Part shown: piece by piece, positions 33,802 to 44,771 of the stretch
How positions within the stretch are numbered: position 1 is the stretch's first letter
How the letters are laid out: each line of letters starts with the position of its first letter
Assembly (NCBI GenBank): GCA_030295235.1
Contig: AP026124.1
Span: 372,001 to 436,000 of the forward strand
Origin: Fistulifera solaris
Taxonomy: Eukaryota; Bacillariophyta; Bacillariophyceae; Naviculales; Stauroneidaceae
Length of the DNA: 64,000 nt
Direction of reading: 5' to 3'
Translations under genes and position numbers: made by a program
The notes under the pieces: model-generated
What the model was told of the DNA's origin: nothing
Databases searched by the model: none
Seen by the model: only the letters and a program-made list of their open reading frames with translations

Positions 33802-35655
33802 TCATCTTCGTTTGAATATGGCCAACGTCTCCACATGATCGCTTCCTGGGAAAAGGACGTATCCAGTTGCACTTTGTAATACCCACCCAGCAGGACTAGA
33901 TAGAAGTCGCTCACAATCGCGAGCCAAGGCGTCAAAGCCGCAACTCACATAAATCAAAGTCTCTACATCATTCACCCAATTCACCTTATCGTCGAACATT
34001 GTCAAAAACGTCGACCTTTCGACGTACGGTTGATTCGGATTGAAAGGTTTGCACAGCTCGTCCAAAACTTCGCTTTCAAGTCCTTTCCGAGGCGGATCTA
34101 CAATGAGTACTTGCGCACCTAAAGCCTGACCCGCCTTTAGCGCTTGTCCTGCAGAAGCCACGAGATACGATGGCTCCTCCCGTTTCGAATCTTGCGAGAT
34201 AGGCGGCGTTTTCCCCGATTCGACCATTGCAGCGAGCTCCGCCAAAGTCAGAAACTTCTCATCAGAATCGTCCTGCATCTGGCCAACACCCCGACCGGAT
34301 ACATGTAAAGGCAAGGAATCGACTGCTCGATAAAAGCAACGAGAGTTCGACGGATTTTCGTCACTGCAGCGAATCCATGGAAGGGGTGCAGATCCATTTT
34401 CTTCGTTGGCGTGGTACGAAAGAGCGGTAAGTCCTAACAAGCCCACGCCAGCGTATAGCTCGCAAACCTTACTGCCACCCGGAATAGCGCGCGCGACATC
34501 TTCTGCAATTATATCAAACCCATCCAGATTACCTTGACGAAACGTCAGCGGAGAAAAATACAGCCATCCTTGATCTGTCGCCGGAATGGGTTCACGAATA
34601 AACTCTGGTCCGGAAATCCTATGCCACCTTCGAGGATTTCGTGAAAAGATGTTGTTGCCAGTACTATCATTGCAGTGACACCAGAAACTATGCCAAAGCT
34701 CCGGTTGCTTAGCCTCTAGTTCTTTGATCAGTCGCGACAAAGCAGGTTGCGTCTGTTTTAGCGTTTCCGCGTTCCAGATCAATGTAAGACAGATTTTTCC
34801 CGTAACACGTTCAACTTGAAACTGAACGTATCGTAATCCGTAATCACGTGTATTTTCCTGATAAGCAGCAATGCCCAATTTTTCGGTTGCCTCCACCAAG
34901 GCATGGACCGCTCGATTGATAGAAGGATGATGGACAGTACAGTCGGGGATTTCCAGCACTGTATGTGTTCCCTGTCGAAAGAGTCCGAACTGACAACCAT
35001 CCTTTGACCAAGTAGAGCTCTTGGGAGCAACGGCCAGCTTCGCTTGAGTCCTCCACGCTTGAACTTTGGAAGGAACGACTACCTTGTAGAATCCGTCGTC
35101 TTTCTCTTCCGTAGCAAACGGCAGCCCTCGATCTAAGATATCCACTCGTTTCCGCCGCACTGATGTGGAGGAAAAATAGAATTTAGCCGACTGTACGACA
35201 CTGACTGCAGCCACATTTTGATCGACAACACAGCCCGAGCATTCTTGAAAGTGCTTGCACCCAATCGCCTCCTCGAGACGGCGTTGATTTACAGCGGGAT
35301 TTCGGTTAGCCATGTATTCTGTTATCACTGGGCGAGGTCCTGTTGGCCGAGTCCGTCGCTTGGAGTTTTCCGAGTCTCCTACTTTGAGCTTTTTGGAGTT
35401 TGGTTTGCTCCGATTTCGGTTCACTCTTCCTTTTGCGCTATTATTGAGTTTTGAACTAACATTCTTGGATGATGATGACAATAATGAGCTGTTAAGAAAA
35501 TAACGTGCTTTGGCTTTCCTGTTTGATGAAACGAATGCCTCGGTTCGAGAAAAATTCGAAAAGAACAACGATGATAGAAGGAGGGAGAAATATACTGTCA
35601 AGCTCGTTCCTCGTTTCCGCCGCTGAAAAGGACTAGTAGTGTTGCGCCTTAACAT
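33802..35655 (-). CDS. RNA (uracil-5-)-methyltransferase, TrmA/RumA type, plastid-targeted
   Basis: Makes 5-methyluridine in tRNA or rRNA with SAM. Seen: an iron-sulfur Cys set CKHFQECSGC plus a Cys in EIPDCTVHHP; TRAM-like strand region; SAM motif CELYAGVGLLGLTA; LIVDPPRKGL; and the catalytic Cys in LIYVSCGFDALARDC. The end is ETLAIFKR. From the ATG at 35655 the leader has a hydrophobic stretch (SLTVYFSLLLSSLFF) then RTEAFVSS, fitting signal peptide plus ASAFAP-like site; an upstream in-frame ATG at 35811 would bury this leader. About 617 residues, with a basic 80-residue linker after the leader. Whether it acts on 16S/23S rRNA or tRNA is not clear. Confidence 0.85.
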   Translation of the reverse strand: MLRRNTTSPFQRRKRGTSLTVYFSLLLSSLFFSNFSRTEAFVSSNRKAKARYFLNSSLLSSSSKNVSSKLNNSAKGRVNRNRSKPNSKKLKVGDSENSKRRTRPTGPRPVITEYMANRNPAVNQRRLEEAIGCKHFQECSGCVVDQNVAAVSVVQSAKFYFSSTSVRRKRVDILDRGLPFATEEKDDGFYKVVVPSKVQAWRTQAKLAVAPKSSTWSKDGCQFGLFRQGTHTVLEIPDCTVHHPSINRAVHALVEATEKLGIAAYQENTRDYGLRYVQFQVERVTGKICLTLIWNAETLKQTQPALSRLIKELEAKQPELWHSFWCHCNDSTGNNIFSRNPRRWHRISGPEFIREPIPATDQGWLYFSPLTFRQGNLDGFDIIAEDVARAIPGGSKVCELYAGVGLLGLTALSYHANEENGSAPLPWIRCSDENPSNSRCFYRAVDSLPLHVSGRGVGQMQDDSDEKFLTLAELAAMVESGKTPPISQDSKREEPSYLVASAGQALKAGQALGAQVLIVDPPRKGLESEVLDELCKPFNPNQPYVERSTFLTMFDDKVNWVNDVETLIYVSCGFDALARDCERLLSSPAGWVLQSATGYVLFPGSDHVETLAIFKRR

Positions 35656-35929
35656 TTGTCTATGATGACGCGGATAATATCCTCTACCAATTTTAGTAAA
35701 AACGCAATGAAAAGTTAGGTATCGTTCTACCGAGCGATAACAGAGAATGGAAGGATAATTCAGTGATGGCGGTGATGGCGCGGTCGGAAACAAACACAGA
35801 GATAATCGCATGACAGACGAATAAGCAGTACGCGGTACGACACGCTTCGAATTTTACTCGAAGAACTCATGGCCTCAATTCACCTTCGTCCTTCATCGAT
35901 GAAACGATAGAAAGAAAGAAAATAAGACA

Positions 35930-36843
35930 ATGATTGTCTCCAAGAATCTCAAGATCGTCGCAGCAGGCCGGGGCGCTCCATTTCTCTTCCTTCTATTGCC
36001 GAAGCCGTCCTCAGTCTTATTTCTGCGACGACAACCAGCATCAACTTTGTCTACCTGGGCACGGCAACTTACGACAAGGAAGAAGCCTTTCTAATTCAAA
36101 CGGAAGCTTACAGAAAGCTTCGTAACTGTCAAGTGATGAAATTAGATGTCAGTGAGGCAGTCGACAATATACCATCGGAACAGGAAATACGTGACACAAT
36201 ACTGTCCGCTCATGCTATCCTCGTCAGCGGCGGCAACACGCTTTACGCTGTCAATCGCTGGAAAGAGCTCAAAATAGACCAATTTATCCGACAAGCAGTC
36301 GAAGAGAATCAATCTGTTCTATGTGGTGGAAGTGCGGGAGCTATTTGTTGGTTTGATTACGGACATTCAGATTCGATGGACCCGACCACCTTTCTCTATG
36401 TGGATCCAAACTTGACGGAGGAGCAGAAAAGCAACTGGGAATACATTCGGTAAGAATACAATCATCGAATGCAGGCTTGAGAATTTGGCTTTTCTTGCGT
36501 TAATCCGTGATCCATTTGCAGAGTGGAGGGCCTGGGGTATATACCAGCACTTTGTGTGCCCCATCACGACACAATTCAAAGTAACGGAGTTCCTCGATCA
36601 GAGGACTCGGATGCGATGCAACTCAAGTACCCAGATCAGATCAGTATTGGAATTGATGAAAATGCTGCATTAATTGTAACTGATGGAAGAGCTAGGGTCA
36701 TATCTGCTGACGGAAATGCAGGGTGCGTCCTTAAGAAAGTGGTAACTTCCCAGAACGGCCCAGCTGTCATTGAACGCATACCCTTTACACACGACCATGG
36801 ATCGGTACGGTTTGACCTTCTGCTAGAGGGGCGCATTAGATAG
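35930..36843 (+). CDS. Peptidase S51 family (dipeptidase E-like)
   Basis: Family members are serine peptidases such as alpha-aspartyl dipeptidase and cyanophycinase. Exon 1 is 35930-36449 and exon 2 36522-36843, with a 72-bp GTAAG/CAG intron splitting an Arg codon. Motifs: NFVYLGTATYD, ILVSGGNTLY, the nucleophile elbow CGGSAGAICWF (Ser), and in exon 2 LCVPHHD. The ATG at 35930 (MIVSKNLKIVAAG) is in another frame from the body; the join is at the GGGG run 35970-35973, where one more G gives RGRSISLPSIAEAVL. No leader, so cytosolic. Expected length is about 280 residues. Catalysis on Asp-X dipeptides is a family inference. Confidence 0.83.
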
Positions 36844-37685
36844 ATATGATTGACCCTCTATCGTTCGAGAGGCTTGGTATTTTTGTGGCATGGATTCAAA
36901 GATTCATTGCAACTGGTTTCTTTACACGCGCTCTAAAGACCCATTGAGCAACACTTGATGGTTTTGAATTTGCGCTGCCCATACCTAGTCTGCTGTATGA
37001 CAGCAAAAAGCGAGAGACCTGGATTGTCTTAACCATTTATTTTGGCGTAGTTTGGTTTATTTACCGTCCGTTGCTTCACATAAAACACCGCTGACAAAGT
37101 ACCGTGGTGACAAGCGAAAGGCGAACAACCGAGATAAAAGACGCCTTGGAGGGCTAAACGGCTCACATTAAAAATTTTTAAGGATCGATGCGTGTTCTAA
37201 AAGGTTTCGACGAAAAATCTGACAAAACGTGATAGTGACGAAAGACTGAAAGTAGATTGATGTAATGTACATGTAGCTAATGGCTACCGAATTTGAAGAC
37301 AATGAATAAACCTAAGAAACGTAAGTCAAATTTTAAGAGAAAACTCAGAAACGTAAAGACTGATAATTCGATCTTCAAATTATATACTGGTTTATGCCTC
37401 ATGACTGAATCTCAGTCTGGTAAAGTGGGAAGTTGTTACTCTTTGTCTACGCCGGAAGAATGTCAGCAACCGGTTGGTGCGCAGTCTTTGCTGAGATAAC
37501 TTGTTGATAATGCATTTGTGGTGGCGGGCTCGCTTTGATTGTCGACTCAGAGAGCATATAATGTGTTTCGTGACTGAACGAGATCTATTCAGTCACGAGA
37601 GCATGAGATTCTCATTACGGAGTACTACGTATTTTTTATAGAGGTTACACGGGACTGAAACTCATTTATTCACTAGCATACAGCA
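36844..37685. other. Intergenic region, no supported gene
   Basis: About 840 bp. A plus-strand frame at 37293-37499 (68 codons, Lys-rich start) lacks conserved features. A CGGAGTACTACGTA motif lies near 37618. Nothing else is seen. Confidence 0.35.
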
Positions 37686-37802
37686 ATGACGTCACATTGG
37701 TTAAATCTGAACAATTATTCCTTTCCTCATTACAACTTTGAAATGCCCAGCGCAACAACAATTGTTTATTTTTCTCGTTTGTTTTTTTATTCTTTTAATA
37801 AC

Positions 37803-39275
37803 ATGATCTATTCTAAATTACAGAGGCTATACTTGTCACTGATTCCCATCCCAATTTTGACTTTGACCTTTGTCGCGAAACAATCATTTTCTTTTGTGGT
37901 GCCCAAAATACATCCTCCGTCATTGCGCGTCGGTATCCGTCGTAGAATGTCTTCATCGACTACGTTCGAGGAAGACGAAACACTAAGTGGGAAAGAATGT
38001 ACGAAGCAAGAAGGTACGACAGGAGCGCAGTCGGCTTCAATCACACACATGACCTCACCGCGTTTGTTCCTTAGCAAACCGAATATGTTCGAAGACAAGG
38101 TTGATAAAATGAAGGTAAAAAGCGAAGTGAGAGTCGTTTCGTTCGATCTTGACAATACACTGTGGAACACATCGGCTACAATTGACGCTGCCAATGATGC
38201 ACTCGCATCTTTCTTGGATTCGAGAAAGATCGTCCAACCGATACGCGTGGAAAAAGTAATGGGGGAGCTGTTTCAGAAAAACAAAAGTCGATACTGTCCA
38301 CTGGACCAAAGAGCCAAAACTCCTGTTTACTTGACCTTATTAAGAAAAGATGCGATTCGGAACATTTTAGAAGAAGCCAATGGCTATTGCACTGAGAAAG
38401 CAACAAGCCTATCGGAAGAAGCATTCGAACTATGGGTGCAAGCGCGACACGATGCCATTCTAAATAACATGGCTGTTTCTGCGGTTCATTGTTTAAAGGA
38501 GATATCCTCGATGCAGCGTAAGGATGGTCACCGTATAATCATTGGAGCGATAACGGATGGGAATTCAGACCCCAAGCGGGTCCAGGCGCTAGCACCATTT
38601 TTCGATTTCTGTATCAATGCCGAAAGCGTTGGAGTCGGAAAGCCAGATAAACGAGTTTACTTGGAAGCAATCCGCCAAGTTGCTTCTATGCCATCAATGC
38701 AAGATATTTTCGGAAACTCGCCGGGTACTCTACCTGTGGATTCTCTAGAAGAAAAAGTGGGTCCCTTTTGGGTACATGTAGGAGACGACTTCACGAAAGA
38801 TGTCGTCGCGGGGAAAGGACTCAACATGAGAACGGTATGGTGCCGTGAACTAATTTTGGACAGTCTGAAACAGCAGACCGTAGTAAACAAGGAGATACCC
38901 CCGGAGCGGTCTGTAGAAGATCTCGTAAAACAAGTTTCCGAGATGAAAGTCGTCAAGATGGAAATTGGGGCCGGAGACTACTTGTCCGATATGTTGCAAA
39001 AAGAATTCGCGGACTCTGTCATTGATAGTTTTATTGACTTGAGTTCTGTACTGAAAGAGTGGCACGCAATTGAGCCAACTCCTGCCTCATCATTACTTCC
39101 AGCGGAAGATTCACAGCAAGTACCACCTCTACAAGTGGAAAAGGCAAGCTTAAGAACAATTACACTAGAGGTTGTAGAACCAGTGAATGGAGACGAAACG
39201 AAGTTTTGTATCTTTTGTGGGACTAAGCTTCCGTCGGTGGCTAAATTTTGCTCGGGTTGTGGACAGGCACAATAA
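37803..39275 (+). CDS. HAD-superfamily phosphatase with C-terminal zinc ribbon, likely plastid
   Basis: HAD motifs are in order: I FDLDNTLW (nucleophile Asp), II ITDGN, III GVGKPDKRVY, IV VGDDFTKDV. After a 120-residue linker the C-terminus has two CxxC knuckles (CIFCGTKLP, FCSGCGQ), a zinc-ribbon as in many regulatory proteins. I take the ATG at 37803 since it starts a leader (YLSLIPIPILTLTFVA then KQSFSFVVP) that fits plastid import; the frame also has an ATG at 37686, which would give 529 rather than 490 residues. Substrate is unknown; the HAD-zinc ribbon pairing is uncommon in my experience. The gene sits alone with spacing of hundreds of bases from neighbours. Confidence 0.8.
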   Translation: MIYSKLQRLYLSLIPIPILTLTFVAKQSFSFVVPKIHPPSLRVGIRRRMSSSTTFEEDETLSGKECTKQEGTTGAQSASITHMTSPRLFLSKPNMFEDKVDKMKVKSEVRVVSFDLDNTLWNTSATIDAANDALASFLDSRKIVQPIRVEKVMGELFQKNKSRYCPLDQRAKTPVYLTLLRKDAIRNILEEANGYCTEKATSLSEEAFELWVQARHDAILNNMAVSAVHCLKEISSMQRKDGHRIIIGAITDGNSDPKRVQALAPFFDFCINAESVGVGKPDKRVYLEAIRQVASMPSMQDIFGNSPGTLPVDSLEEKVGPFWVHVGDDFTKDVVAGKGLNMRTVWCRELILDSLKQQTVVNKEIPPERSVEDLVKQVSEMKVVKMEIGAGDYLSDMLQKEFADSVIDSFIDLSSVLKEWHAIEPTPASSLLPAEDSQQVPPLQVEKASLRTITLEVVEPVNGDETKFCIFCGTKLPSVAKFCSGCGQAQ

Positions 39276-39455
39276 CTATTACTCCGTAATTAATGAGTGA
39301 CTGTTGTGTGATCTAAAACACACTACGGTACTTTGTATACGCGTTTGCGGTTTCCTAGGGCGCTTAAGGAAGCTGAAATGAATGATTCATTTTGTTCACT
39401 GAAGGCGACTGGTGTTCATAGTTTGCGGGGAAAAGGCGGAGTCATCACCGCGTGG

Positions 39456-40814
39456 CTAATGATTCGACCGCACTAAAGATGACACCCGCCGCATTTTCGT
39501 TCCAATTTTCACTCCAAGCACGCCGACCAAGAAGTTGTTTTGAATATCGATCCAAATCGCCGAAGGAATGATTCGGAAATCGAGTGTCTTTGCTATTCGA
39601 TCCCAAAGGCCCCAAAGGTCAACTAGCAAGTCGGCCAGCTCTCGACTTGATTCAAAGACACGGCCATTCACATCATCTTCTACCAGTTCAGAAAGACACG
39701 CAAAGTTTACCGCGCAAACGGGAACGCCGCAACCAAACATATCCAAGATTTTCATTGGTAAATCCAATCCAGAAGTAGAAGTATGTAGAGAAATTCCCAA
39801 ATCGGCGCATGCTAGTAGCTTTGGGTAATCGCCAGGTTCCAACCAGACCGTTTGTATGGCAATATGACGCATCCCTAGCCTTGATATCCTTTCTTCATAC
39901 ATCTCTTTCTGAGGACCTTTGCCAGTTACAACAACAAGACATCGTAAATCAAGACGCTTTGTTTCAATGTGTCGGTCCATGATTACGAGGGCATCGAGCA
40001 ATATGCCGAAATCTTCATCGGGTGTCCAGGAGGTCGAACTCACAATCAACGCAGGTCTGCTCAATCGAGGGAGGTACCGATTGTTCTCACAGCATTCTGT
40101 GAAAAGGGATTGATGTGAATTGTCTTTGGAGTGAGTCCATTCTCGTGGGCAATTTTGGCACAGTTGTTTGTCAAGTTTCATCAAGATACTATGTTGTTCG
40201 GCGAGGGATATTCTTTGAAACATGGCCGGCGGACAGTCGTATAGTACTTGGATGGAACTATTAGTCTTGATATTCATGTTTTCTTGTAAAAACACCTTCA
40301 TCGCTTTTGTAACAGTAAAATGCGCATCCGCAAAGGGTGCCATGATTTGTTCGTACTTTCTGGCCAGTTTCTGAACGGCACCAGGGTTTAACATGGAGTA
40401 CCCCAAATTATGCCAGTCGATGATGAAGGCGGGTCGTTTGCCGCGCCAGAAAGACATGAGCTTACAATACAAGACGCAAATAGCCATTATAGGCATTGCG
40501 GGTGGATTTTGAACGATTATACAATCAGCGACGCCAGGAACGGAAAGAAATAATGCCCACGTCAGCCACAAAGTTAAGCTCAAAATCCTGCTGACAAAAT
40601 AAATGGGTAGACATTTCCTCAAAAATAAGAACGACGGTGGCATAAATCGCACAACACGGAGTCTTTCTTGATTCTCTTGCAGCGCCGGTATCAAGTCTTC
40701 GCCGGTGTAACCCAGCAGTGTCACGTCATGTCCTGCTTCGAGCAATGACATTGTGTGATACTGCATTCGAGGAGATCGTCCTACGTCGCCGAGAACCGCC
40801 ACCACGACGTGCAT
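39456..40814 (-). CDS. ALG1: ALG1, chitobiosyldiphosphodolichol beta-mannosyltransferase
   Basis: Adds the first mannose to GlcNAc2-PP-dolichol at the cytosolic face of the ER, in N-glycan precursor synthesis. The GT33 pattern is clear over the length: an N-terminal start VVVAVLGDVGRSPRMQYHTMSL, a membrane-associated stretch (ILSLTLWLTWALFL), VQNPPAMPIMA, DWHNLGYSML, LYDCPP, VSSTSWTPDEDFGILLDAL, VVTGKGPQKEMY, LLACADLGISLHTSTSGLDLPMKILDMFGCG (in parts) and an end near SELVEDDVNGRVF. 452 residues, single exon, standard for ALG1. The ATG at 40814 begins directly before the conserved block. Confidence 0.94.
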   Translation of the reverse strand: MHVVVAVLGDVGRSPRMQYHTMSLLEAGHDVTLLGYTGEDLIPALQENQERLRVVRFMPPSFLFLRKCLPIYFVSRILSLTLWLTWALFLSVPGVADCIIVQNPPAMPIMAICVLYCKLMSFWRGKRPAFIIDWHNLGYSMLNPGAVQKLARKYEQIMAPFADAHFTVTKAMKVFLQENMNIKTNSSIQVLYDCPPAMFQRISLAEQHSILMKLDKQLCQNCPREWTHSKDNSHQSLFTECCENNRYLPRLSRPALIVSSTSWTPDEDFGILLDALVIMDRHIETKRLDLRCLVVVTGKGPQKEMYEERISRLGMRHIAIQTVWLEPGDYPKLLACADLGISLHTSTSGLDLPMKILDMFGCGVPVCAVNFACLSELVEDDVNGRVFESSRELADLLVDLWGLWDRIAKTLDFRIIPSAIWIDIQNNFLVGVLGVKIGTKMRRVSSLVRSNH

Positions 40815-41085
40815 TTTCCTTTGTACTTCTTTACAAATGGAAATGGCGTTTCATTCTCCAATTATTATTGCTGTTTTCGCGGAAAGCTTTTCGATTTTCG
40901 GTATACCAGGTACGGTAGAGGTACGGGGTAACGAGTCCTCATCAGTGATGATTAAACTGGGTTTGCAGTCCTGGAACATCATTCTTCTTTGACGTACGTC
41001 AGTGCAGACCGCCGACAAAATTGGTGCCCCCAGGCCGCACCACGTCTCCTTTTGTTTTATTATTCCGATCAAAGAGGTGAAAGTC
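40815..41085. promoter_or_regulatory. Divergent promoter with GGTAC-type element
   Basis: A 271-bp gap between ALG1 and the GST-HIT gene. The element GTATACCAGGTACGG at 40901-40915 followed by GAGGTACGGGG belongs to the same palindromic family as 21917 and 56013. Confidence 0.45.
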
Positions 41086-42221
41086 ATGAAAATTATTCTT
41101 TTCGTTTTCATTTCAATTGTGAGCAGCGCTCTAACTTTCTCGACCCCTAGCACCATGGCCACCACAACTGCAACCGCCACTCTGTTTGACGCACCAGTGT
41201 CGAATCATGGCGCTCGATGTCGCCTCATTCTCTACAAGAAACAAATCCCATCCTCTGAAGTAAGCATTGTGTCTCCCGGTGAAATCGGAGGTCTCAAATC
41301 ACCCGAATATTTAGCCCGAAATCCATCCGGAAAGATGCCATTGCTGACATGCCCTGATCTCGATCTTCACATTGCGGAATCCGACACTATCGCAAGATAC
41401 CTTTGTAGCAAATATTCTGGCAGAGGGCCATCGTTCCTGCCAGAGGACCCTCGATCGAACTTGATCGCCCGGATTCATGATATTTACATTTCTCCGATCC
41501 AAAGTTGTCTCTATAAGTATCCTCCCTTTGCAACATTCGGTACTCGCAAAGATGCAATTGCCGAACTGATCAAGCAACTGAACATTGTTGAAAGTCACAT
41601 TGTTGATGGCTCGGGTCCCTTTCTTTGCGGCCAGGAGGTTTCACTTGCCGATGCTACACTATTCCCTACCTTGATCTTCATTGAACACATGCTACCAAAG
41701 TTTGACGTTCTATCCGGAGTTCCACCTAAAATGGCCAAGTGGTTTGCGAATCTGAAAGTAAATGACCTGACTTCAAGAAAGTGTTTGACGAAATAGCGGA
41801 TAGCCTAAAGCAATGGGACGCCAGTGGACGATGGGACTCAATGCTCGGTGCGGGTGTTCGAGATACAGATCCTCCGACCTTGTTTGACAAGATTATTTCG
41901 GGCGAGATCCCCGCCGCCATCGTCAAGCAAGATGACAAGATGATGGCGTTCAAAGATATCAACCCCGCCGGGCCGGCACATGTTTTGATCATTCCCAAAG
42001 ATCGCAATGGTCTCACACGCTTGGGAAAGGCAAGCGTCGAACACAAGGAAATTCTTGGTCATTTGATGGTGACTGCTGCAGAGATTAGCAACGACAAGTC
42101 ACTCGGTTTTGGTGATGGAGCCCGCATTGTGGTCAACGACGGCCCAGACGGCGGACAAGAAGTCATGCATCTTCACGTTCACGTGATCGGAGGACGCGCC
42201 ATGCAATGGCCTCCCGGTTAA
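41086..42221 (+). CDS. Glutathione S-transferase fused to a HIT (HINT/PKCI) domain
   Basis: The first 230 residues form a GST: thioredoxin-like part (LFDAPVSNHGARCRLILYKK, NPSGKMPLLTC, ESDTIARYL) and an all-helical part (FLCGQEVSLADATLFPTL). The last 140 residues form a HINT-type HIT domain: TLFDKIISGEIPA, FKDINPAGPAHVLIIPK, GQEVMHLHVHVIGGRAMQWPPG (His triad). The two lie in frames that differ by one base and overlap; at the CC pair 41766-41767 one more C joins them as VNDPDFKKVFDEIADSLKQW with no stop, so I read a single protein of about 378 residues. The ATG at 41086 starts a leader (IILFVFISIVSSALTFSTP), possibly for the plastid. HINT enzymes hydrolyse nucleoside phosphoramidates; a joint role with glutathione is speculative. 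Confidence 0.82.
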
Positions 42222-42450
42222 GAAATTTAGTGTTACCAGCGTCGGTAGAGCTAGTCGAGAAAGACCTTTATTCTGTCTTATTGAAAATACAAATAGAGAC
42301 TTTTCAAGTAGCAAATGAATAGGTTTTTCTTACGATTAATCCATAAGCTTCAAAAGGAAGAAGTGTTCTTGATGCGAAGATCCCTTAGGCTACTCCCCAC
42401 CAATCAATCACTCCACCCTAATTCCAATAGTAATCGAAGGTTTGAGCCAT

Positions 42451-43767
42451 CTAACCGACATACAAACTGCGGTCGATGACAGGAGGAATCGGTCGAATCT
42501 CTGTTCCAAGTTCTTGTTCGACACGACGCAAGTTGTTTCTGTCCTCGTTGCTGATTAAGTTGACAGCCAATCCAAGGTGGCCAAAACGCCCTGAGCGACC
42601 GATGCGGTGCAAGTATGTTTCACTATTCTTCGGGAAGTCGAAGTTGATGACGACGTTCACCGACTGGATGTCAATACCTCTAGTAAAAAGATCCGAGGTG
42701 ACAAGGTGTCTTGTAGCGCCGTTGCGGAACTCGTGAAACACGCGATTGCGGTTTGCTTGCTGCATCTTGGCGTGGATGTAGTAGCACGAATACCCAAGCT
42801 CTGTAATTTTCTTGGCCAAGAGCTCCACTCGGTTCACCGAGTTGCAAAAGATAATACTCTGGTTAATCTCAAGTTTGGTGAAAAGAGTATTGAGACAGTG
42901 AACCTTTTGACGCTCTTCGACGTAAGCGTAAAACTGAGTGATACCGCGGAGGGTCAATTCATCCATGAGATTGATGCTGTAGGGATTGGGGACGAATTTT
43001 TTACAGAAGCCCTTGACAGTCACTGGGAATGTGGCGCTGAAGAGGCAGATTTGATGATCCTCGTGACATTGTCCGATGATCTCTTCAAGGACCGGTTGAA
43101 ACTCAGGAGAGAGAAGCTTGTCGGCTTCGTCCATGATAATAGTTTTGACCTTGCTAAGGTCAGCCACTTTTTCGAACCCAGATCAAGGATACGACCTGGA
43201 GTTGCGACAATGATGTGGACCGAATTGTAGAGGCGCATGATATCGTCTTTCAAGGATGTACCTCCTGTGGTCACCATGCACTGGATTCCCATGTGCTTGC
43301 CCATTTCTTTGACAATAGCAGATGTCTGCAGAGCCAGTTCGCGTGTAGGGATCAAGATCAAGACTGCCGAAGGAATAAGAATCTGCTTTAGCGACTCAGC
43401 TCAGGTAGGCGTGATCTGAAACAGATTACTTACCCTGAATAAAGTTTTTCGTGGTGTCGGTCTTTTCTAAGCATGGGATGATGTAAGCAGCAGTCTTTCC
43501 CGTCCCATTTTTCGCGCGGGCTAAAACGTTGCGGTTCTGTAGAATAACAGGAATTGCTTCTTCTTGAATTGGGCTAGGCTTTTCAAAGCCCTTTTCGAAT
43601 ATACCCATCAGTAGTTCGCGCTTGAGAAAGAAATCTTCAAACTCTCGTCCTTTCGTATCCGTTACATCTTCTGTTTTGTAGCGGGTGTCTTTCGGTGGCG
43701 CGGTGAGACCATCCCGATACGATCCGTTCCCTCCTCCGTTGTTCGGGGGATTTTGAACCGATGCCAT
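42451..43767 (-). CDS. DDX6/Dhh1-type DEAD-box RNA helicase
   Basis: Dhh1/DDX6 acts in mRNA decapping, translational repression and P-bodies. Exon 1 (43767-43434) has the Q motif ([13 protein letters not shown]) and Walker [13 protein letters not shown]. Exon 2 (43363-42451) has [27 protein letters not shown] in [42 protein letters not shown] and [24 protein letters not shown] is typical of this subfamily. The 70-bp intron has GTAAGT and GGCAG ends. One base is lacking in the T5 run 43168-43172 (A5 on the coding strand), between SKK and VADLSK. Expected length is about 415 residues. The short N-terminus ([10 protein letters not shown]) is low-complexity. Cytosolic. Confidence 0.92.
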
Positions 43768-44771
43768 TCTTGCTATCCGTTGTAAATTATGCTGTTAGAT
43801 GCGACAAAGACGGCCTCCCGTGAAATGTCTTCCGCCACCGGTAACTGGTAATATGCCTGCTCGTGAATCTTGTTTTCCGTACTGAAACGAAAAGTCTCTG
43901 CTTTGAACTTCCCAGTAGAGTTACCTTGATAAATGAAGTAAACAGCACCGAAAGAAAGCAAAAGCTCTAGTTTAGTAAGGTGGCTTGAAAAGGATGCACT
44001 GTAATGGGTCCTTGCAAGCAGCATGCGCTCCACAAGTACGGGCAACGGCTCTTTCTACGGAGCTGGAGTACTGCGGCTACGTGGGCGGTCGACGCGGCCT
44101 CCGCCGCCGCTGCAATCTTTTCTTTTTTCACGGTGATGATTAGACGGACGTTGACGTCGTACTGTTAAACTACTTCATTTCGTATACTCCAGAGAATGGC
44201 TGAAATCCGAAGTTTTCCCGTATCCTCGATCCCGATCCTCGACAACGATAACGACATGAACGTGATGATGATGATGATGGCGGCATTTCGCCCTTTGAAT
44301 TCCGCATTCCAAGTTCACAAATGAAGCTATTGCTACCATTATAACTTCCCATTGTATCCTTTAATTAACATATATCATCATTAGCTGCTTAAAGTTAGTG
44401 AAAAGAGCGAGAGTCGAATGTTAGATAATGCTGGAAAAGGGGAAGTCATTACGATCGCCAAGGCTTGAATTATCTGCCTTAATCACCGTTAAAGATGGTT
44501 GAGAGCGGTTTGGCAAACTGGTTTGTTATCGGTCGTTGTGTTCGCATCCCTGCTGAGTTATCAAGCAAAGTCTCAGGCCCTCTGATTGGGGTTCGCAATT
44601 AGACATTTTTCTGTCAATTTTGTCGTGGATGATGTATCGCGATTTCTCGTGATACCCGACGATTCGCAAATCGTTTCATCGAGTTTTCCACACAAAGCGA
44701 TACTCGTGCTTTTTTGTTTACTGATCACTATAATCAAAATTTAGTGGGGGTACTACAATCAAGAATAGATC
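43768..44771. other. Divergent intergenic region
   Basis: About 1 kb between the helicase and the NmrA-like gene. A minus-strand frame of 90 codons at 43773-44045 directly precedes the helicase and is more likely 5' UTR. A GAT-repeat lies near 44262-44278. No gene is supported. Confidence 0.35.

Noticed and set aside
37293-37499. 68-codon Lys-rich plus-strand frame
   Set aside because: Low complexity at the start and no family resemblance; not enough to call a gene.
43773-44045. 90-codon minus-strand frame before the DDX6-type helicase
   Set aside because: It abuts the helicase ATG and probably is its 5' UTR; the residues show no family pattern.
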